Positions 6,846-15,722 of a DNA stretch of 64,000 nt are shown piece by piece (within the stretch, counting starts at the first letter, position 1; each line of letters begins with the position of its first letter). The stretch comes from an uncultured Lachnospiraceae bacterium (GTDB lineage Bacteria; Bacillota; Clostridia; Lachnospirales; Lachnospiraceae): NCBI GenBank assembly GCA_903789615.1, contig CAIFEV010000002.1, forward strand, positions 310,001-374,000, given 5' to 3'. Position numbers and translations under genes: made by a program. The notes below the pieces were generated by a model. It searched no databases and was not told where the DNA came from. It was given only the letters and a program-made list of their open reading frames with translations.

Positions 6846-8504
6846 TCAGCGGCGCGGTTTGTGACACTTTTCGGGGAGCTGATCTGACCATGGTAACAAT
6901 GGTTCAAGTTTTGATATGCCTATATTTCCTTTTTCATCGGCGAGCTTTGGCAGCTCAGCCAGGAGGTGCTCCAGATAGCAGAAGACGTTGAGTTTATTGA
7001 GCTTCGCAGTCTCTACAATTGAATAGATAATCGCACTGGCCTGGGCTCCGCGGACGGAATCAATGATGACCCAGTTCTTCCTTCCGATCGTAAACGGCCG
7101 GATGGCACGTTCCGAGGCCGAGTTGTCCATTGGGACATACCCGTTTGTCAGGAAGACGCGGAGATATTTCTCCTTGTCGATGCAGTAGTTCAGACCCTCA
7201 GCCGTTTTTCCGCGCGGAAGGACCGTGGTATCACTGACGCAGTTCTTTACCCAAATAAAAAACTCATCAACAAGCGGGCCAATTGACTTCTGCCGCTCAC
7301 TGAGCCGTTCCTCTGCCGAGAGATCCCGGAGAGCATCTTCAATCTTGTACATCGCTGCGATCCGGACCAGGGCCTGATAAGCGATGGTGTTCTTTGCTCT
7401 CTTTTTATTATCTTTACTGAGAACTTTGATCGCATCCGCGAAATCCCGTCGGGCATGTACCCAGCAGTTCGCGTTTGTGATCCCATCCATCGAATCATCC
7501 AGGATGTGGTACTGCTGGAGACCATCTGTTTCCAGGATTCCTTTGAATTCCTTCAGGAATTCTTCCGGATGCTGGTGGTGCCGGGTGCGCTGATAATCGT
7601 AGATCACAATCGGGCGCTCTTTGTTGAATTCCCCGGTCCGGTAAACCCACATGTAATTCTTGTGGCCCGGGGCGCTTTTCTTATCATCCGGATTTTTCGG
7701 ATCGTTATCGTAGATGACCTGGCAGGTGGTTTCATCTGCCTGGATGACTCCTTCTTCATTATGAAGGAGTTCTTTCTTCATCAGCCCCCAGACAGCCTTG
7801 AGATATTTCTGGCTGACCGCGATAGTCCAGTTGGCCATGTTCTGCCGTGGGATGTTGACACCGTTCATCTCAAACTGCTGCTCGATCCGGTAAAGCGGCA
7901 TTGCATTGAGGTACTTCGCATTCAGAATCGCAGCCACCAGGGACGGGGTTGCAACGCTGTTCCTCAGAAGATCCTTCGGTCGGTCGCCGCGGAGAAATTC
8001 ATCCTGATGATCGCCGTCCGTTCCGACAGCGACATCAACCATATGTTTCTCTGCGGTAAAGGTCGCAGGCTGACAATGGACACGGGTGAATTCTTCCTGC
8101 TTTATCCTTCTCCAGCAGCCTTTCCCGAAGTACTGGTCGAGCTGTTCATCCGTAAGGGCATGATGAACCTCTTCCTGGGGGAGATCATGGAAGTCTTCCT
8201 GCCGTTTTCCCTTCTGCTTCGGCTTCTTTACAATGGCCTTGATGATGACTTCGTCAGCATCCGGCTCGGGAATATCGGGATCGGCGTATTCTTCTGCCTC
8301 ATTGAAAAGAGACATCTGGCCTGCGATCTGATCGATTTTCTCAGTCCTGCGTCCGAAACGGTTCTGCTGGGCAAGACGGATCTGTTCGATCAGTCTGTCC
8401 AGGTTCTGATTCGTCTGATCGAGCTGATCCTGAAGGGCGCAGAACAGGCTGATGATCTGTTCCTTGCTGAAATCATTCAGTTGTTCCGAAGTGTATTTTT
8501 CCAT
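6846..8504 (-). CDS. tnpC: IS66 family transposase TnpC
   Basis: 552 residues from ATG 8504 (GAAGGGGA upstream); a start 11 codons earlier is less likely. The N-terminus is a helical leucine-zipper-like region (LFCALQDQLDQTNQNLDRLI). A Cys/His zinc-finger-like segment follows (FGKGCWRRIKQEEF), then the DDE core: VIQADETTCQV with the first Asp, WVHARRDFADAI, and DNSASERAIRPFTIGRKNW with the catalytic Glu. It ends ELPKLADEKG near the left end of the element. It carries out strand transfer of the IS ends, with TnpA and TnpB as accessory proteins. It appears intact. Confidence 0.95.
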   Translation of the reverse strand: MEKYTSEQLNDFSKEQIISLFCALQDQLDQTNQNLDRLIEQIRLAQQNRFGRRTEKIDQIAGQMSLFNEAEEYADPDIPEPDADEVIIKAIVKKPKQKGKRQEDFHDLPQEEVHHALTDEQLDQYFGKGCWRRIKQEEFTRVHCQPATFTAEKHMVDVAVGTDGDHQDEFLRGDRPKDLLRNSVATPSLVAAILNAKYLNAMPLYRIEQQFEMNGVNIPRQNMANWTIAVSQKYLKAVWGLMKKELLHNEEGVIQADETTCQVIYDNDPKNPDDKKSAPGHKNYMWVYRTGEFNKERPIVIYDYQRTRHHQHPEEFLKEFKGILETDGLQQYHILDDSMDGITNANCWVHARRDFADAIKVLSKDNKKRAKNTIAYQALVRIAAMYKIEDALRDLSAEERLSERQKSIGPLVDEFFIWVKNCVSDTTVLPRGKTAEGLNYCIDKEKYLRVFLTNGYVPMDNSASERAIRPFTIGRKNWVIIDSVRGAQASAIIYSIVETAKLNKLNVFCYLEHLLAELPKLADEKGNIGISKLEPLLPWSDQLPEKCHKPRR

Positions 8505-8734
8505 GAAATCGTTCCCCTTCTTCCTGTCATTATACAAAAAAGTGAGGGTTTAAGCTACTTTCCGGACTTCCGGGCTTCGTCATCCTGCCTATGGTTTAGC
8601 TTCCGCAGACTGCCCGTATGCGGTATGGAAATATAGACTTTTCAAAGCGCAATGCCTCTTCTATAAGCAGAGCTGCACACCCTCTGCCCCCGGTGTGAGG
8701 CCTTCAGCGAAGCACAGAAGTAAGTTTTTATCAT

Positions 8735-8767
8735 GCAAAACAGAGGCTGAAAAATTCTCTGTTTTGC
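8735..8767 (-). other. Hairpin in the IS66 tnpB-tnpC gap
   Basis: GCAAAACAGAG (8735-8745) and CTCTGTTTTGC (8757-8767) form a perfect 11-bp stem with an 11-base loop. It sits just after tnpB in a 273-bp gap (8505-8777) with no other gene. In the tnpC direction it is followed by ATGATAAAAA and not by a T-run, so it may attenuate tnpC expression or stabilise the tnpAB message. The rest of the gap shows nothing recognisable. Confidence 0.6.
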
Positions 8768-8777
8768 ACAAAACTTT

Positions 8778-9134
8778 TTAGAGGACACGGTCCGGATGGA
8801 CTTCCCTGATCTTCGGATCAATCGGATTCAGTCCCATCATCAGCATGGAATACTGCTCCCTTGTAATCTCGGCAGCTTCTTCCGGAGTCCGCGGCCAGGA
8901 GAAGGAACCTGATTCCAGCCTTTTATAGAGAAGGAGAAAACCTGTCCCCTCCCAGAGGAGACCTTTGATCCTGTCGCAGCGCTTGCCGCAGAACAGGAAG
9001 AGCACATCCTTCTGGAATGGATTGAGATTGAACTTCGTCCCGACAAGTTGGGCAAGACCATCGATTCCCTTGCGGAGATCCGTATATCCAACAGCGATGA
9101 AGATCCGCTGGATCCCGGCGGCTTCAGCAAGCAT
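8778..9134 (-). CDS. tnpB: IS66 accessory protein TnpB
   Basis: 118 residues, the usual length for the IS66 Orf2 family. The characteristic YTDLRKGIDGLA, DVLFLFCGKRCDRIKGLLW and GTGFLLLYKRLESG motifs are present. It is needed with TnpA for efficient transposition, though its exact biochemical role is not settled in the family. Its start overlaps the end of tnpA by 11 bp, indicating translational coupling. Confidence 0.95.
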   Translation of the reverse strand: MLAEAAGIQRIFIAVGYTDLRKGIDGLAQLVGTKFNLNPFQKDVLFLFCGKRCDRIKGLLWEGTGFLLLYKRLESGSFSWPRTPEEAAEITREQYSMLMMGLNPIDPKIREVHPDRVL

Positions 9135-9528
9135 GGTTCACCGCATCGAGGATCCTGCCAAGAAGCTCGGCAGATGCTGTATTGGAAACAGCGATGGTTG
9201 CAGCACCAATCCGGACTACTGCATCTACATGAAATCCAGACAGGTCAGCCATTGGCTGGCAGGTGGCATTTCGAGAAACAGGAATTTCAGCAAAAGTTAC
9301 TTCTCTGGAATCTGGGTTTCCTGTGTTGGAATCCGCAGGAAGAGATCGTGTTTTCATCTCTTCATACGCTTCCCTGCGAATCTGGCGGAGCCAGTAATAA
9401 TACTGCTTGTCATTCACGCCGTTTTCGGCAAGCCAGGAAGATGCGGTCTGTCTCTCCGGGCGTGCCTGGCATTGTTGAACGATTGCCTTCCAATGTTCCA
9501 TGCGGACGTTGTGAGTGGATTTATCCAT
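9124..9528 (-). CDS. tnpA: IS66 accessory protein TnpA (helix-turn-helix)
   Basis: 134 residues. The N-terminal half is a transposase-8/HTH-like region (WKAIVQQCQARPERQTASSW, NGVNDKQYYYWLRQIR), typical of IS66 Orf1. The C-terminal part (VTFAEIPVS, ADLSGFHVDAVVRIGAATIAV) is the domain common to these accessory proteins. It is first in the tnpA-tnpB-tnpC order and lies about 75 bp inside the right end. Confidence 0.92.
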   Translation of the reverse strand: MDKSTHNVRMEHWKAIVQQCQARPERQTASSWLAENGVNDKQYYYWLRQIRREAYEEMKTRSLPADSNTGNPDSREVTFAEIPVSRNATCQPMADLSGFHVDAVVRIGAATIAVSNTASAELLGRILDAVNHAC

Positions 9529-9601
9529 TTGGGGATTTCCTCCAGAAAACTAATAGTTTTTAAGTTTTCTAGAGTATCTCAGATTTTCAAACCACTGCCT
9601 A

Positions 9602-9622
9602 GGCGAGTGGTTTGACGTTTAC
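9602..9622. repeat. IS66 right terminal inverted repeat
   Basis: Ends TTTGACGTTTAC; the inverse of the left end with two mismatches. Confidence 0.92.
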
Positions 9623-9630
9623 GATCCTCG
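9623..9630. repeat. IS66 target site duplication, right copy
   Basis: GATCCTCG, identical to 6788-6795. The MATE reading frame resumes at its last base. Confidence 0.92.
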
Positions 9631-10911
9631 GCGCACTCGTCCTGCAGGCGATGTACGGCGCGGTCGACCTTCTGGTCGTCGGCCGGTTCGGGACAACCGC
9701 CGGTCTGTCGGCTGTTTCCACCGGATCACAGATCCTGAATCTTGTCACATTTGTCATAACCGCCCTGGCAACCGGCCTCACGGTTCTCATTGCCCGCTAT
9801 ATCGGAGAGAAAAAAACGGAAAAATCGGGCCGCTCATCGGAGGCACGACGCTTCTGTTTCTGATCATTTCCGCTGTTCTTTTTATCGTCATGGTTTTCGG
9901 TGCCCGGCAGATAGCGCTTCTCATGCAGGCGCCGGAAGAGGCCATAGGACTTACGGCAGACTATGTGCGCATCTGCGGTGCCGGCATATTCTTCATCGTC
10001 GCCTACAATGTGATCGCGGCCATCTTCCGCGGGCTCGGCGACAGCCGCTCCCCGCTGCTCTTCGTGCTCATCGCCTGCATCATCAACATCTTCGGCGATC
10101 TGTTTCTGGTGGCCGGACTGCACATGAACGTAGCCGGCGCCGCCATCGCCACCGTCGCGGCCCAAGCCGTCAGCGTCGTCATCGCACTTGTCATCATGTT
10201 CCGCAGAACGCTTCCCTTCCGGATCCACGCGAAAGATTTCCGGCTCGGTAAAGAGTGTGCGGTATTCCTGCGCATCGGAACGCCGCTGGCGCTTCAGGAA
10301 TTCATGACGCAGCTGTCCTTCATCGCCATCTGCGCATTTGTCAACGCGCTCGGCCTCACGGCGTCCTCCGGATACGGCGTGGCCTGCAAGATCGTCAATT
10401 TCGCCATGCTGATTCCCAGCGCCCTGACGCAGTCCATGTCTTCCTTCATCTCCCAGAACGTGGGCGCCGGAAAGGAAGACCGGGCGAGAAAGGCGATGCT
10501 CACCGGCATGACCTTCGGCGTCATCATCGGTATCGCGGTCTTTACTCTGATATGGTTCAAAGGCGACCTGCTCACCGGAATCTTCACCACCGACGCCGAA
10601 GTTGTGCAGAAAGGATTTGAATATCTGCGCGGCTTTGCCCCGGAGACCATCGTGACGGCTGTCCTGTTCAGTTATCTGGGATATTTCAACGGACACGAAA
10701 AAACCGTCTGGACCATGGTTCAGGGACTTGCGCAGACCTTTCTTGTCCGCCTGCCGCTTTCCTACTACAGAAGCATCCAGCCGGACGCCAGCCTGACAGC
10801 GATCGGACTGGCGTCCCCGACCTCCACGCTTTTCGGCATCCTGCTGAATGTGGTGTATTTTATCTGGATGACGCGGCAGATGAAAAAGAATCGTGCAGAG
10901 AAGGAATGAGC

Positions 10912-11796
10912 TCAGACGCCGTTCCATTCATCCTGCCATGGGATCGTCATGGTGCCGGCCTCATCAAATATGACCGGCAGAATACTGTACCCGGAACTCT
11001 GCAGGTCGTACGGGTGCCAGTGATCCAGCATCAGGAAAAACTCTTCTCCGGCCTGAAACACCCATGTGCTCTGTCCCTCAAAGGTACGTCTGGAATCCGG
11101 TCCGCTCATCGGATCGCCCGTCAGCTTCCAGCCGCTGCGCAGATGCTGAGTCTGTGCGTATAAAGCCGTGTTCGGAAGCCAGCCGGTGCAGCCCGAACTG
11201 ATCATATAGTAGGTGCCACGGGTGAGAAATACAGCGGGAGCCTCACGCTCCTGCTCTGCCAGAATCTTCGTATAGTCTCCGGTGACATCCGTCCCGTCCT
11301 CCGTCAGTTCTGAGATCACCATGGTTTTGTTGTAGTCGGAGCTGTGGAACAGATACTGTTTCCCGTCTTTATCCGTAAAAAGCGTCATATCCCGGCTGTC
11401 CAGCCGGTTCGGATGAATTATGTGTATCATGTGGAAAGGCCCCGCCGGACTGTCCGAAGCCGCCACACCGCATCCGGCAAATGTGTAATCCTCCGAATCC
11501 GCGTGAAACCACATCACGTACCGCCCGGTCTGCAGAACAAACATCACTTTGGGCCGTTCCATGACCGCCACACCTTCCGGCACCGGCAGCACCACGCCCC
11601 GGTTTTCCCAGCGCAGCAGATCGTCCGAAGAATAGCAGGACACGCCAAGGGGCTCTACCCGTGTCGTTCCGGGAATATTGGGCACTCCCTTATTTTCCCC
11701 GTACCAGTACCAGGTGTCCCTGAAACGTGCGATCATGCCGCCGTGAGCCTGGATCGGGTTCCCGTCCGTGTCCTTCCAGATTTTCCCATTTACCAT
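10912..11796 (-). CDS. Glycoside hydrolase family 43-like protein
   Basis: 294 residues, no signal peptide, so cytosolic. The N-terminus KIWKDTDGNPIQAHGGMIARFRDTWYWYGENKG resembles the five-bladed propeller of the exo-beta-1,3-galactanase branch of GH43, in which the usual base Asp is absent and QAHGG is seen instead. MERPKVMFVLQTGRYVMWFH and YFLMLDHW-like blades follow. It is last in the LplB-LplC-SBP-esterase-GH88 operon and overlaps GH88 by 7 bp. The GH88 partner suggests a glucuronate-decorated glycan such as arabinogalactan, but this is inference. The gene ends 2 bp from the convergent MATE remnant, with no terminator visible between. Confidence 0.8.
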   Translation of the reverse strand: MVNGKIWKDTDGNPIQAHGGMIARFRDTWYWYGENKGVPNIPGTTRVEPLGVSCYSSDDLLRWENRGVVLPVPEGVAVMERPKVMFVLQTGRYVMWFHADSEDYTFAGCGVAASDSPAGPFHMIHIIHPNRLDSRDMTLFTDKDGKQYLFHSSDYNKTMVISELTEDGTDVTGDYTKILAEQEREAPAVFLTRGTYYMISSGCTGWLPNTALYAQTQHLRSGWKLTGDPMSGPDSRRTFEGQSTWVFQAGEEFFLMLDHWHPYDLQSSGYSILPVIFDEAGTMTIPWQDEWNGV

Positions 11797-12974
11797 ATGA
11801 AGAATCCCTCTCCGGTGAGTTTGAAGATGGCTTCAATAAAAAAATAATCCGCATAGACCATTGTGATATGATGCGGCCCGCCGTGATAGGACCCGCTGCA
11901 GTTCTTCACGATGGCATCGCAAGTGTCATCCCAGCAGCTGCGATCCCGGTCAATGGCGCGAAGGATGCGGAGCGCACAGGCCATATACTGCACGGCTTTC
12001 GTTCTGTCTTTCGTCAGCTGCGCCAGTTCGATCAGCCCTCCAGCCGCCGCACAGGCACCGCAGGAGTCTTCCCAGGCAGGGGACGGAGGCTGACAGAAGT
12101 CAACCGGAATGATCCCGGAGGGCGGTGTATGCGCCACGAAATAGTCCGCCACTCTCTGTGCTGTTTCAAGATATTCCTGTCTGCCGGTGTGCCGGAAGCT
12201 GATGGAAAAGCCGTACAGCGCCCAGGCCTGCCCGCGCGTCCAGGCGCTGCCGTCTGCGTATCCCTGCCCTCCATATGTGCGGACTACTCCTCCCTGAAAC
12301 GGATCAAACTCCACGATGTGACACGAAGAACCGTCCGGGCGGATAAAATGCTCCATGACTGTGTCTGCGTGATTCATCGCGATTTCTTTGAATCTCGGAT
12401 CGCCGGTTTCCTCACTTGCCCAGTACAGCAGGGAAATATTGAACATACAGTCGATGATTGCCCAGCCGCGGGTATCCTCTTCTCCGACCTCATTCCAGGC
12501 GCGGATAAAACGGCCGGCCGGATTATACCGTCCTGCCAGAAGCTGCGCTGCCAGCAGTCCCCGCCGTTTTGCGTCTTCACTCCCGGTCAGGCGATAATCC
12601 GCCACGGCCATTGGCATCCACATGAATCCCACATCATGATGCAGTCCATAAAAATGCAGAAAACAGGCATCCATCTTCTCTTCGGTTTCCCGGGCGGCCT
12701 GCTCATAGCGCCGGTCTTTACAGGCATGGTACAGCTGCCAGAGTATCCCTGGCCAGAAGCCGTTGGTCCACCAGGCAAGTCCGTTCCCCCAGTCTTTTTC
12801 GCCGGGGTCCATCCTGGAGCGGTCATCATAGGAGCCATCCGGTCCTGTCGTGTACGGAATTTTCCCCCTGGTTCTTTCCGTCACCCGGCTCATCTTCTCC
12901 TGAATCCGGCCGCTTACGTCCCCGGCCCACGCAAGGTCCTCTTCGCTCAGCATCTCTTCGATGGTCATGGTCAT
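11790..12974 (-). CDS. GH88 unsaturated glucuronyl hydrolase
   Basis: About 394 residues; ATG 12968 has the better-spaced GAAAGGGG site, so the first two codons may not be used. The (alpha/alpha)6 barrel signature is clear: WTNGFWPGILWQLY, HHDVGFMWMP (Asp 114) and WAIIDCMFNISLLYW (Asp 175) match the two catalytic Asp regions of Bacillus UGL. GH88 removes the 4,5-unsaturated uronic acid left at the non-reducing end by polysaccharide lyases, by hydrating the double bond. No signal peptide, so it acts on imported oligosaccharides delivered by the operon's ABC importer. Confidence 0.9.
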   Translation of the reverse strand: MTMTIEEMLSEEDLAWAGDVSGRIQEKMSRVTERTRGKIPYTTGPDGSYDDRSRMDPGEKDWGNGLAWWTNGFWPGILWQLYHACKDRRYEQAARETEEKMDACFLHFYGLHHDVGFMWMPMAVADYRLTGSEDAKRRGLLAAQLLAGRYNPAGRFIRAWNEVGEEDTRGWAIIDCMFNISLLYWASEETGDPRFKEIAMNHADTVMEHFIRPDGSSCHIVEFDPFQGGVVRTYGGQGYADGSAWTRGQAWALYGFSISFRHTGRQEYLETAQRVADYFVAHTPPSGIIPVDFCQPPSPAWEDSCGACAAAGGLIELAQLTKDRTKAVQYMACALRILRAIDRDRSCWDDTCDAIVKNCSGSYHGGPHHITMVYADYFFIEAIFKLTGEGFFIW

Positions 12975-12998
12975 CCCCTTTCTGTCTTCCCGGAAAGC

Positions 12999-14099
12999 TC
13001 AAAGATATCTGTCAACAAAAGCATAACAGGATGCGTGCCATGCGTGCGGGCCCGGAGGCATGCTCATCGCAAGCTTTTCATCCGCCCCCAGACTCTTGTA
13101 CACGTTCCGGATGCGGCCGAACTGCTCCTCCGGTCCCTGTATCCCGTCCGGCCCGCTCTCAATGTCTTCCAGCCCATTTTCCACCAAAAGAGGTCTTGGC
13201 GCAATCAGAGAAGCGATGTCACTGATATCCGCGATGTTCCAGAGGCCCGGGACATAGTTGCAGGAACACAGATGGGTGTCCATCATGCAGTCATAATACC
13301 CGTGAATATAGCCGCTGATCACAGCCAGACGCACCCGGGTGTCAAGCGCAGCGATCCACATGATGTTCAGGCCCCCGCCGGAAAAACCGGCGCAGCCGAT
13401 CCGGTCTGTTTCCGCCCATGAGACCGTCTCCAGATAATCAAGAAGCTTCCGGTTGTCCCACGCAATAAGTCCTGCCAGACTCAGTCCGAAGGCCTCGGCA
13501 GTCTCCGACAGCACATGACAGGAAGAACCGAGCGGATCAAACGGCCGCCGTCCCAGAAAGGAAATATCTTCGGACGCCGGCGCTTCCTGCCGCAGCCCGA
13601 ATCCGGACGGATCAGGGCACACGGCGATATACCCGCGCTCAGTAAACGCTCTGCCATACGCCTCCAGTGGTGTGCGCTTCAGTTTTTCCGCCGCCTGCGG
13701 CGTGTCGGCAATCCCCGCGACCACTTCCTTGTTCGCACCGTGCGCGGGCAGGCAGATCATCACCGGACGGCGTTCCCCATCCTGCCAATCCTTCGGAAAC
13801 AGAACGTAAAACGGCATCCTGACGCCGGGCAGGGTCTGAGTCGAAAGACTGCGCACCAGAATCCCGTCCGGTTCTGTTCTTTCCCATAGTCTGTGTAGTT
13901 CCGGCTGCGGCTGCCTCTGTCTGTCAATCTGTTCCAGTCTGTCCCACCCCAGAAGCTCTTTCAGTTTATCCCGAAGCTTCTCCTGATGGCGCCTGCAGGT
14001 CTCTGCACTGACAAAATCAGGGGGCGCAAAGTGCAGCTGCGCTCCCTGAGTCCGGTACAGATCCTGAAAAAATCCCTTGTAGGAATAGGTCTCTTTCAT
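12999..14099 (-). CDS. Alpha/beta-hydrolase, acetyl esterase-like
   Basis: 366 residues from ATG 14099 (AAGAGGGGGATTC upstream). GCAGFSGGGLNIMW is the nucleophile elbow (Ser in GxSGGG), and LIAPRPLLVENGLED and PPGPHAWH supply the acid and His of the triad. PVMICLPAHGANKEVV carries the oxyanion His-Gly. This matches the large dienelactone hydrolase/acetyl-xylan esterase-type group often found in polysaccharide loci. It probably removes ester decorations before GH88 and GH43 act. It sits 16 bp after the binding-protein gene and 24 bp before GH88. Confidence 0.82.
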   Translation of the reverse strand: MKETYSYKGFFQDLYRTQGAQLHFAPPDFVSAETCRRHQEKLRDKLKELLGWDRLEQIDRQRQPQPELHRLWERTEPDGILVRSLSTQTLPGVRMPFYVLFPKDWQDGERRPVMICLPAHGANKEVVAGIADTPQAAEKLKRTPLEAYGRAFTERGYIAVCPDPSGFGLRQEAPASEDISFLGRRPFDPLGSSCHVLSETAEAFGLSLAGLIAWDNRKLLDYLETVSWAETDRIGCAGFSGGGLNIMWIAALDTRVRLAVISGYIHGYYDCMMDTHLCSCNYVPGLWNIADISDIASLIAPRPLLVENGLEDIESGPDGIQGPEEQFGRIRNVYKSLGADEKLAMSMPPGPHAWHASCYAFVDRYL

Positions 14100-14115
14100 G
14101 AATCCCCCTCTTGCA

Positions 14116-15654
14116 TTATTTTGCGAACTTGTCCGCCTGCTCCTGCAGGTACTTCTGAATATCGTCCAGTCCGGCCGCCTTCTGGTCGTCAATGTACTTC
14201 TGAATGGCCGCATCGATATCATTTCCCTCAATAATGCCGGCCAGAAGCAGCTTTCCCTCTTCATCATACAGCTGATCTCTCTGCGCCAGCTGCGTCTTGA
14301 TCGGAGAGGTGTCCGGATTGAATCCGGTCAGAGGTGCTACAACCAGACTGCTCTTGGAGAGCCACTCGTTGTTTTTCTCCATGACTTCCTTCGTATTGTC
14401 TCCGGACGGCTTCTCGAACTTGGAGCGCAGGAACGGCCAGCGGAACCAGTCAAGGTATGTGGAGTTGGACGAATCCTGTCCGTCCGGATATCCGATGGAA
14501 CCGTCCGATTCGCTTACATACGTCTTCCCCTCAATGCCGTACATAAACATGTCATAGGCTTCCTCATCCGTATCCAGCAGATTCAGCAGCATGAGAACTC
14601 TCTCCGGATTGGCCGCATTCTTGTTGATGGCAAATGCATTGTTGAGCGGCGAGTCAAACCGGAACTTGTTGTCCGCGTACGGCTCCGCCCAGCCGAGTTC
14701 TGCCCCGGAAACATTGAACCCGTACTTTCCCTTGGCCGCATATTCCTCAAGACCTACCGAGCAGAACGTCTTTCCGTTTGCAAACTCCTTGGTATCCGTC
14801 TCCGAGAGCTCGTTTTTGCTCACAATGCCTTCATCGTACCACTTCTTCATCCAGGTGACCGCTTCCTTGAACATTTCCGTCTGCTCAACCGGGACAAGCG
14901 TGGTGTCAAAGTTGTCGGTGAACATGTGATAGTTCAGCATGTCCATCTCATATTTGCAGTTCATGATCGCCAGCACATCACTGTACGTGTTGCCTCTCGG
15001 GAAACCGGACTCAAAGGTCGTGATGTTCGGGATCTTCTCGTGTGCTTCTTCCAGAAAAGCGTCGATATCTTCGATTGTATCAAGATGCGAATAGTCAACA
15101 CCGTACTGATCTGCAAGGTCCTTGCGGAACAACAGGATCGGCTTGGACGATTTCTTGTTGATCCACGGCAGCGCAACCATCTGTCCGTCGATACTGCACG
15201 CTTCCACAACGCCGTTGTCCTGATAATCCTTATAAAGATCCGGCGCATACTGGGTGAGCAGATCGTTTAACTTAAGGAACGCTCCCTTGTTGGCCATCTT
15301 GGAGTACAGCATCCAGTCCGCGACAAAGCACCCGTCAAAATTGTCTCCGCCTGCGACCAGAGAAGTCATCTTGTTCTCATAATCGCCGAACGATACATAG
15401 TTGAACTCAATCTTGTCGATGTTCAGCTTGTCCTTGTACTTCTCACAGAAAGCTGCCAGAACTTCATCCTGTGCCGATGCCTTGTCACCGCACGACCAGA
15501 AAGTCAGCGTGACCGGTTTTAAGGACGACGCCCCGCCGGACGTTTTGTCCGAAGAACCGGATCCGGCAGCACCTCCGCAGCCCGCCAGCACGGAAGCGGA
15601 CATAAGGCCCGCCGCCGCGGCTGCCAGTACATGTCTTGTCAATTTGTTTTTCAT
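14116..15654 (-). CDS. ABC sugar-binding lipoprotein, LplA/DUF3502 type
   Basis: 512 residues from ATG 15654 with AGGAGGGTTT upstream. The N-terminus is a lipoprotein signal (basic start, hydrophobic run, SVLAGCGG lipobox), so the protein is anchored outside the membrane. The body is a family 1 extracellular solute-binding protein, and the tail (WFRWPFLRSKFEKP, NPDTSPIKTQLAQ) matches the DUF3502 extension of LplA-like oligosaccharide-binding proteins. It delivers glycan fragments to the LplB/LplC permeases encoded just upstream. Confidence 0.9.
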   Translation of the reverse strand: MKNKLTRHVLAAAAAGLMSASVLAGCGGAAGSGSSDKTSGGASSLKPVTLTFWSCGDKASAQDEVLAAFCEKYKDKLNIDKIEFNYVSFGDYENKMTSLVAGGDNFDGCFVADWMLYSKMANKGAFLKLNDLLTQYAPDLYKDYQDNGVVEACSIDGQMVALPWINKKSSKPILLFRKDLADQYGVDYSHLDTIEDIDAFLEEAHEKIPNITTFESGFPRGNTYSDVLAIMNCKYEMDMLNYHMFTDNFDTTLVPVEQTEMFKEAVTWMKKWYDEGIVSKNELSETDTKEFANGKTFCSVGLEEYAAKGKYGFNVSGAELGWAEPYADNKFRFDSPLNNAFAINKNAANPERVLMLLNLLDTDEEAYDMFMYGIEGKTYVSESDGSIGYPDGQDSSNSTYLDWFRWPFLRSKFEKPSGDNTKEVMEKNNEWLSKSSLVVAPLTGFNPDTSPIKTQLAQRDQLYDEEGKLLLAGIIEGNDIDAAIQKYIDDQKAAGLDDIQKYLQEQADKFAK

Positions 15655-15722
15655 AAACCCTCCTCTTTTTCTCTCATTTGTCATACATGCCACCGGTGTC
15701 CCGGAGAATGTTTCCCTTGCGG

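Larger units (their letters stand above)
6796..9622 (-). mobile_element. IS66-family insertion sequence, complete
   Basis: 2827 bp bounded by 21-bp imperfect inverted repeats (6796-6816 and 9602-9622, 19 of 21 matching, beginning GTAAACGTCAAA). It is flanked by 8-bp direct repeats GATCCTCG. It carries tnpA, tnpB and tnpC in that order on the minus strand, all open, so it may still be active. Insertion is in the MATE gene, opposite to its direction. Confidence 0.95.
6720..10909 (+). pseudogene. MATE family efflux transporter, interrupted by IS66 and frameshifted
   Basis: The gene starts at GTG 6720 (AGGAGG nine bases upstream) and reads MNGGKNDFTQGSIPKKMIRF to codon 26. There an IS66 element (6796-9622, plus one 8-bp target copy) breaks it. 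Removing the element and one target copy restores the frame exactly: VPILGALVLQAMYGAVDLLVV. A second lesion follows between 9810 and 9824, where one A is missing from an A7 or A5 run and the first frame stops at 9863. The remainder continues in the shifted frame to 10909 with clear MATE helices (GLGDSRSPLLFVLIACIINI, GTPLALQEFMTQLSFIAIC). MATE proteins export drugs or metabolites by Na+ or H+ antiport. The product cannot be made as it stands. Confidence 0.9.

Noticed and set aside
8735-8767. IS66 internal hairpin as a rho-independent terminator
   Set aside because: No T-run follows the stem in the direction of tnpC transcription.
9810-9824. Programmed frameshift in the MATE gene
   Set aside because: MATE transporters are not known to need frameshifting, and the gene is already broken by an IS. 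A lost A in a homopolymer is simpler.
11727-13421. 564-codon plus-strand open frame
   Set aside because: Antisense to GH88 and the esterase; Cys/Arg-rich and without motifs.
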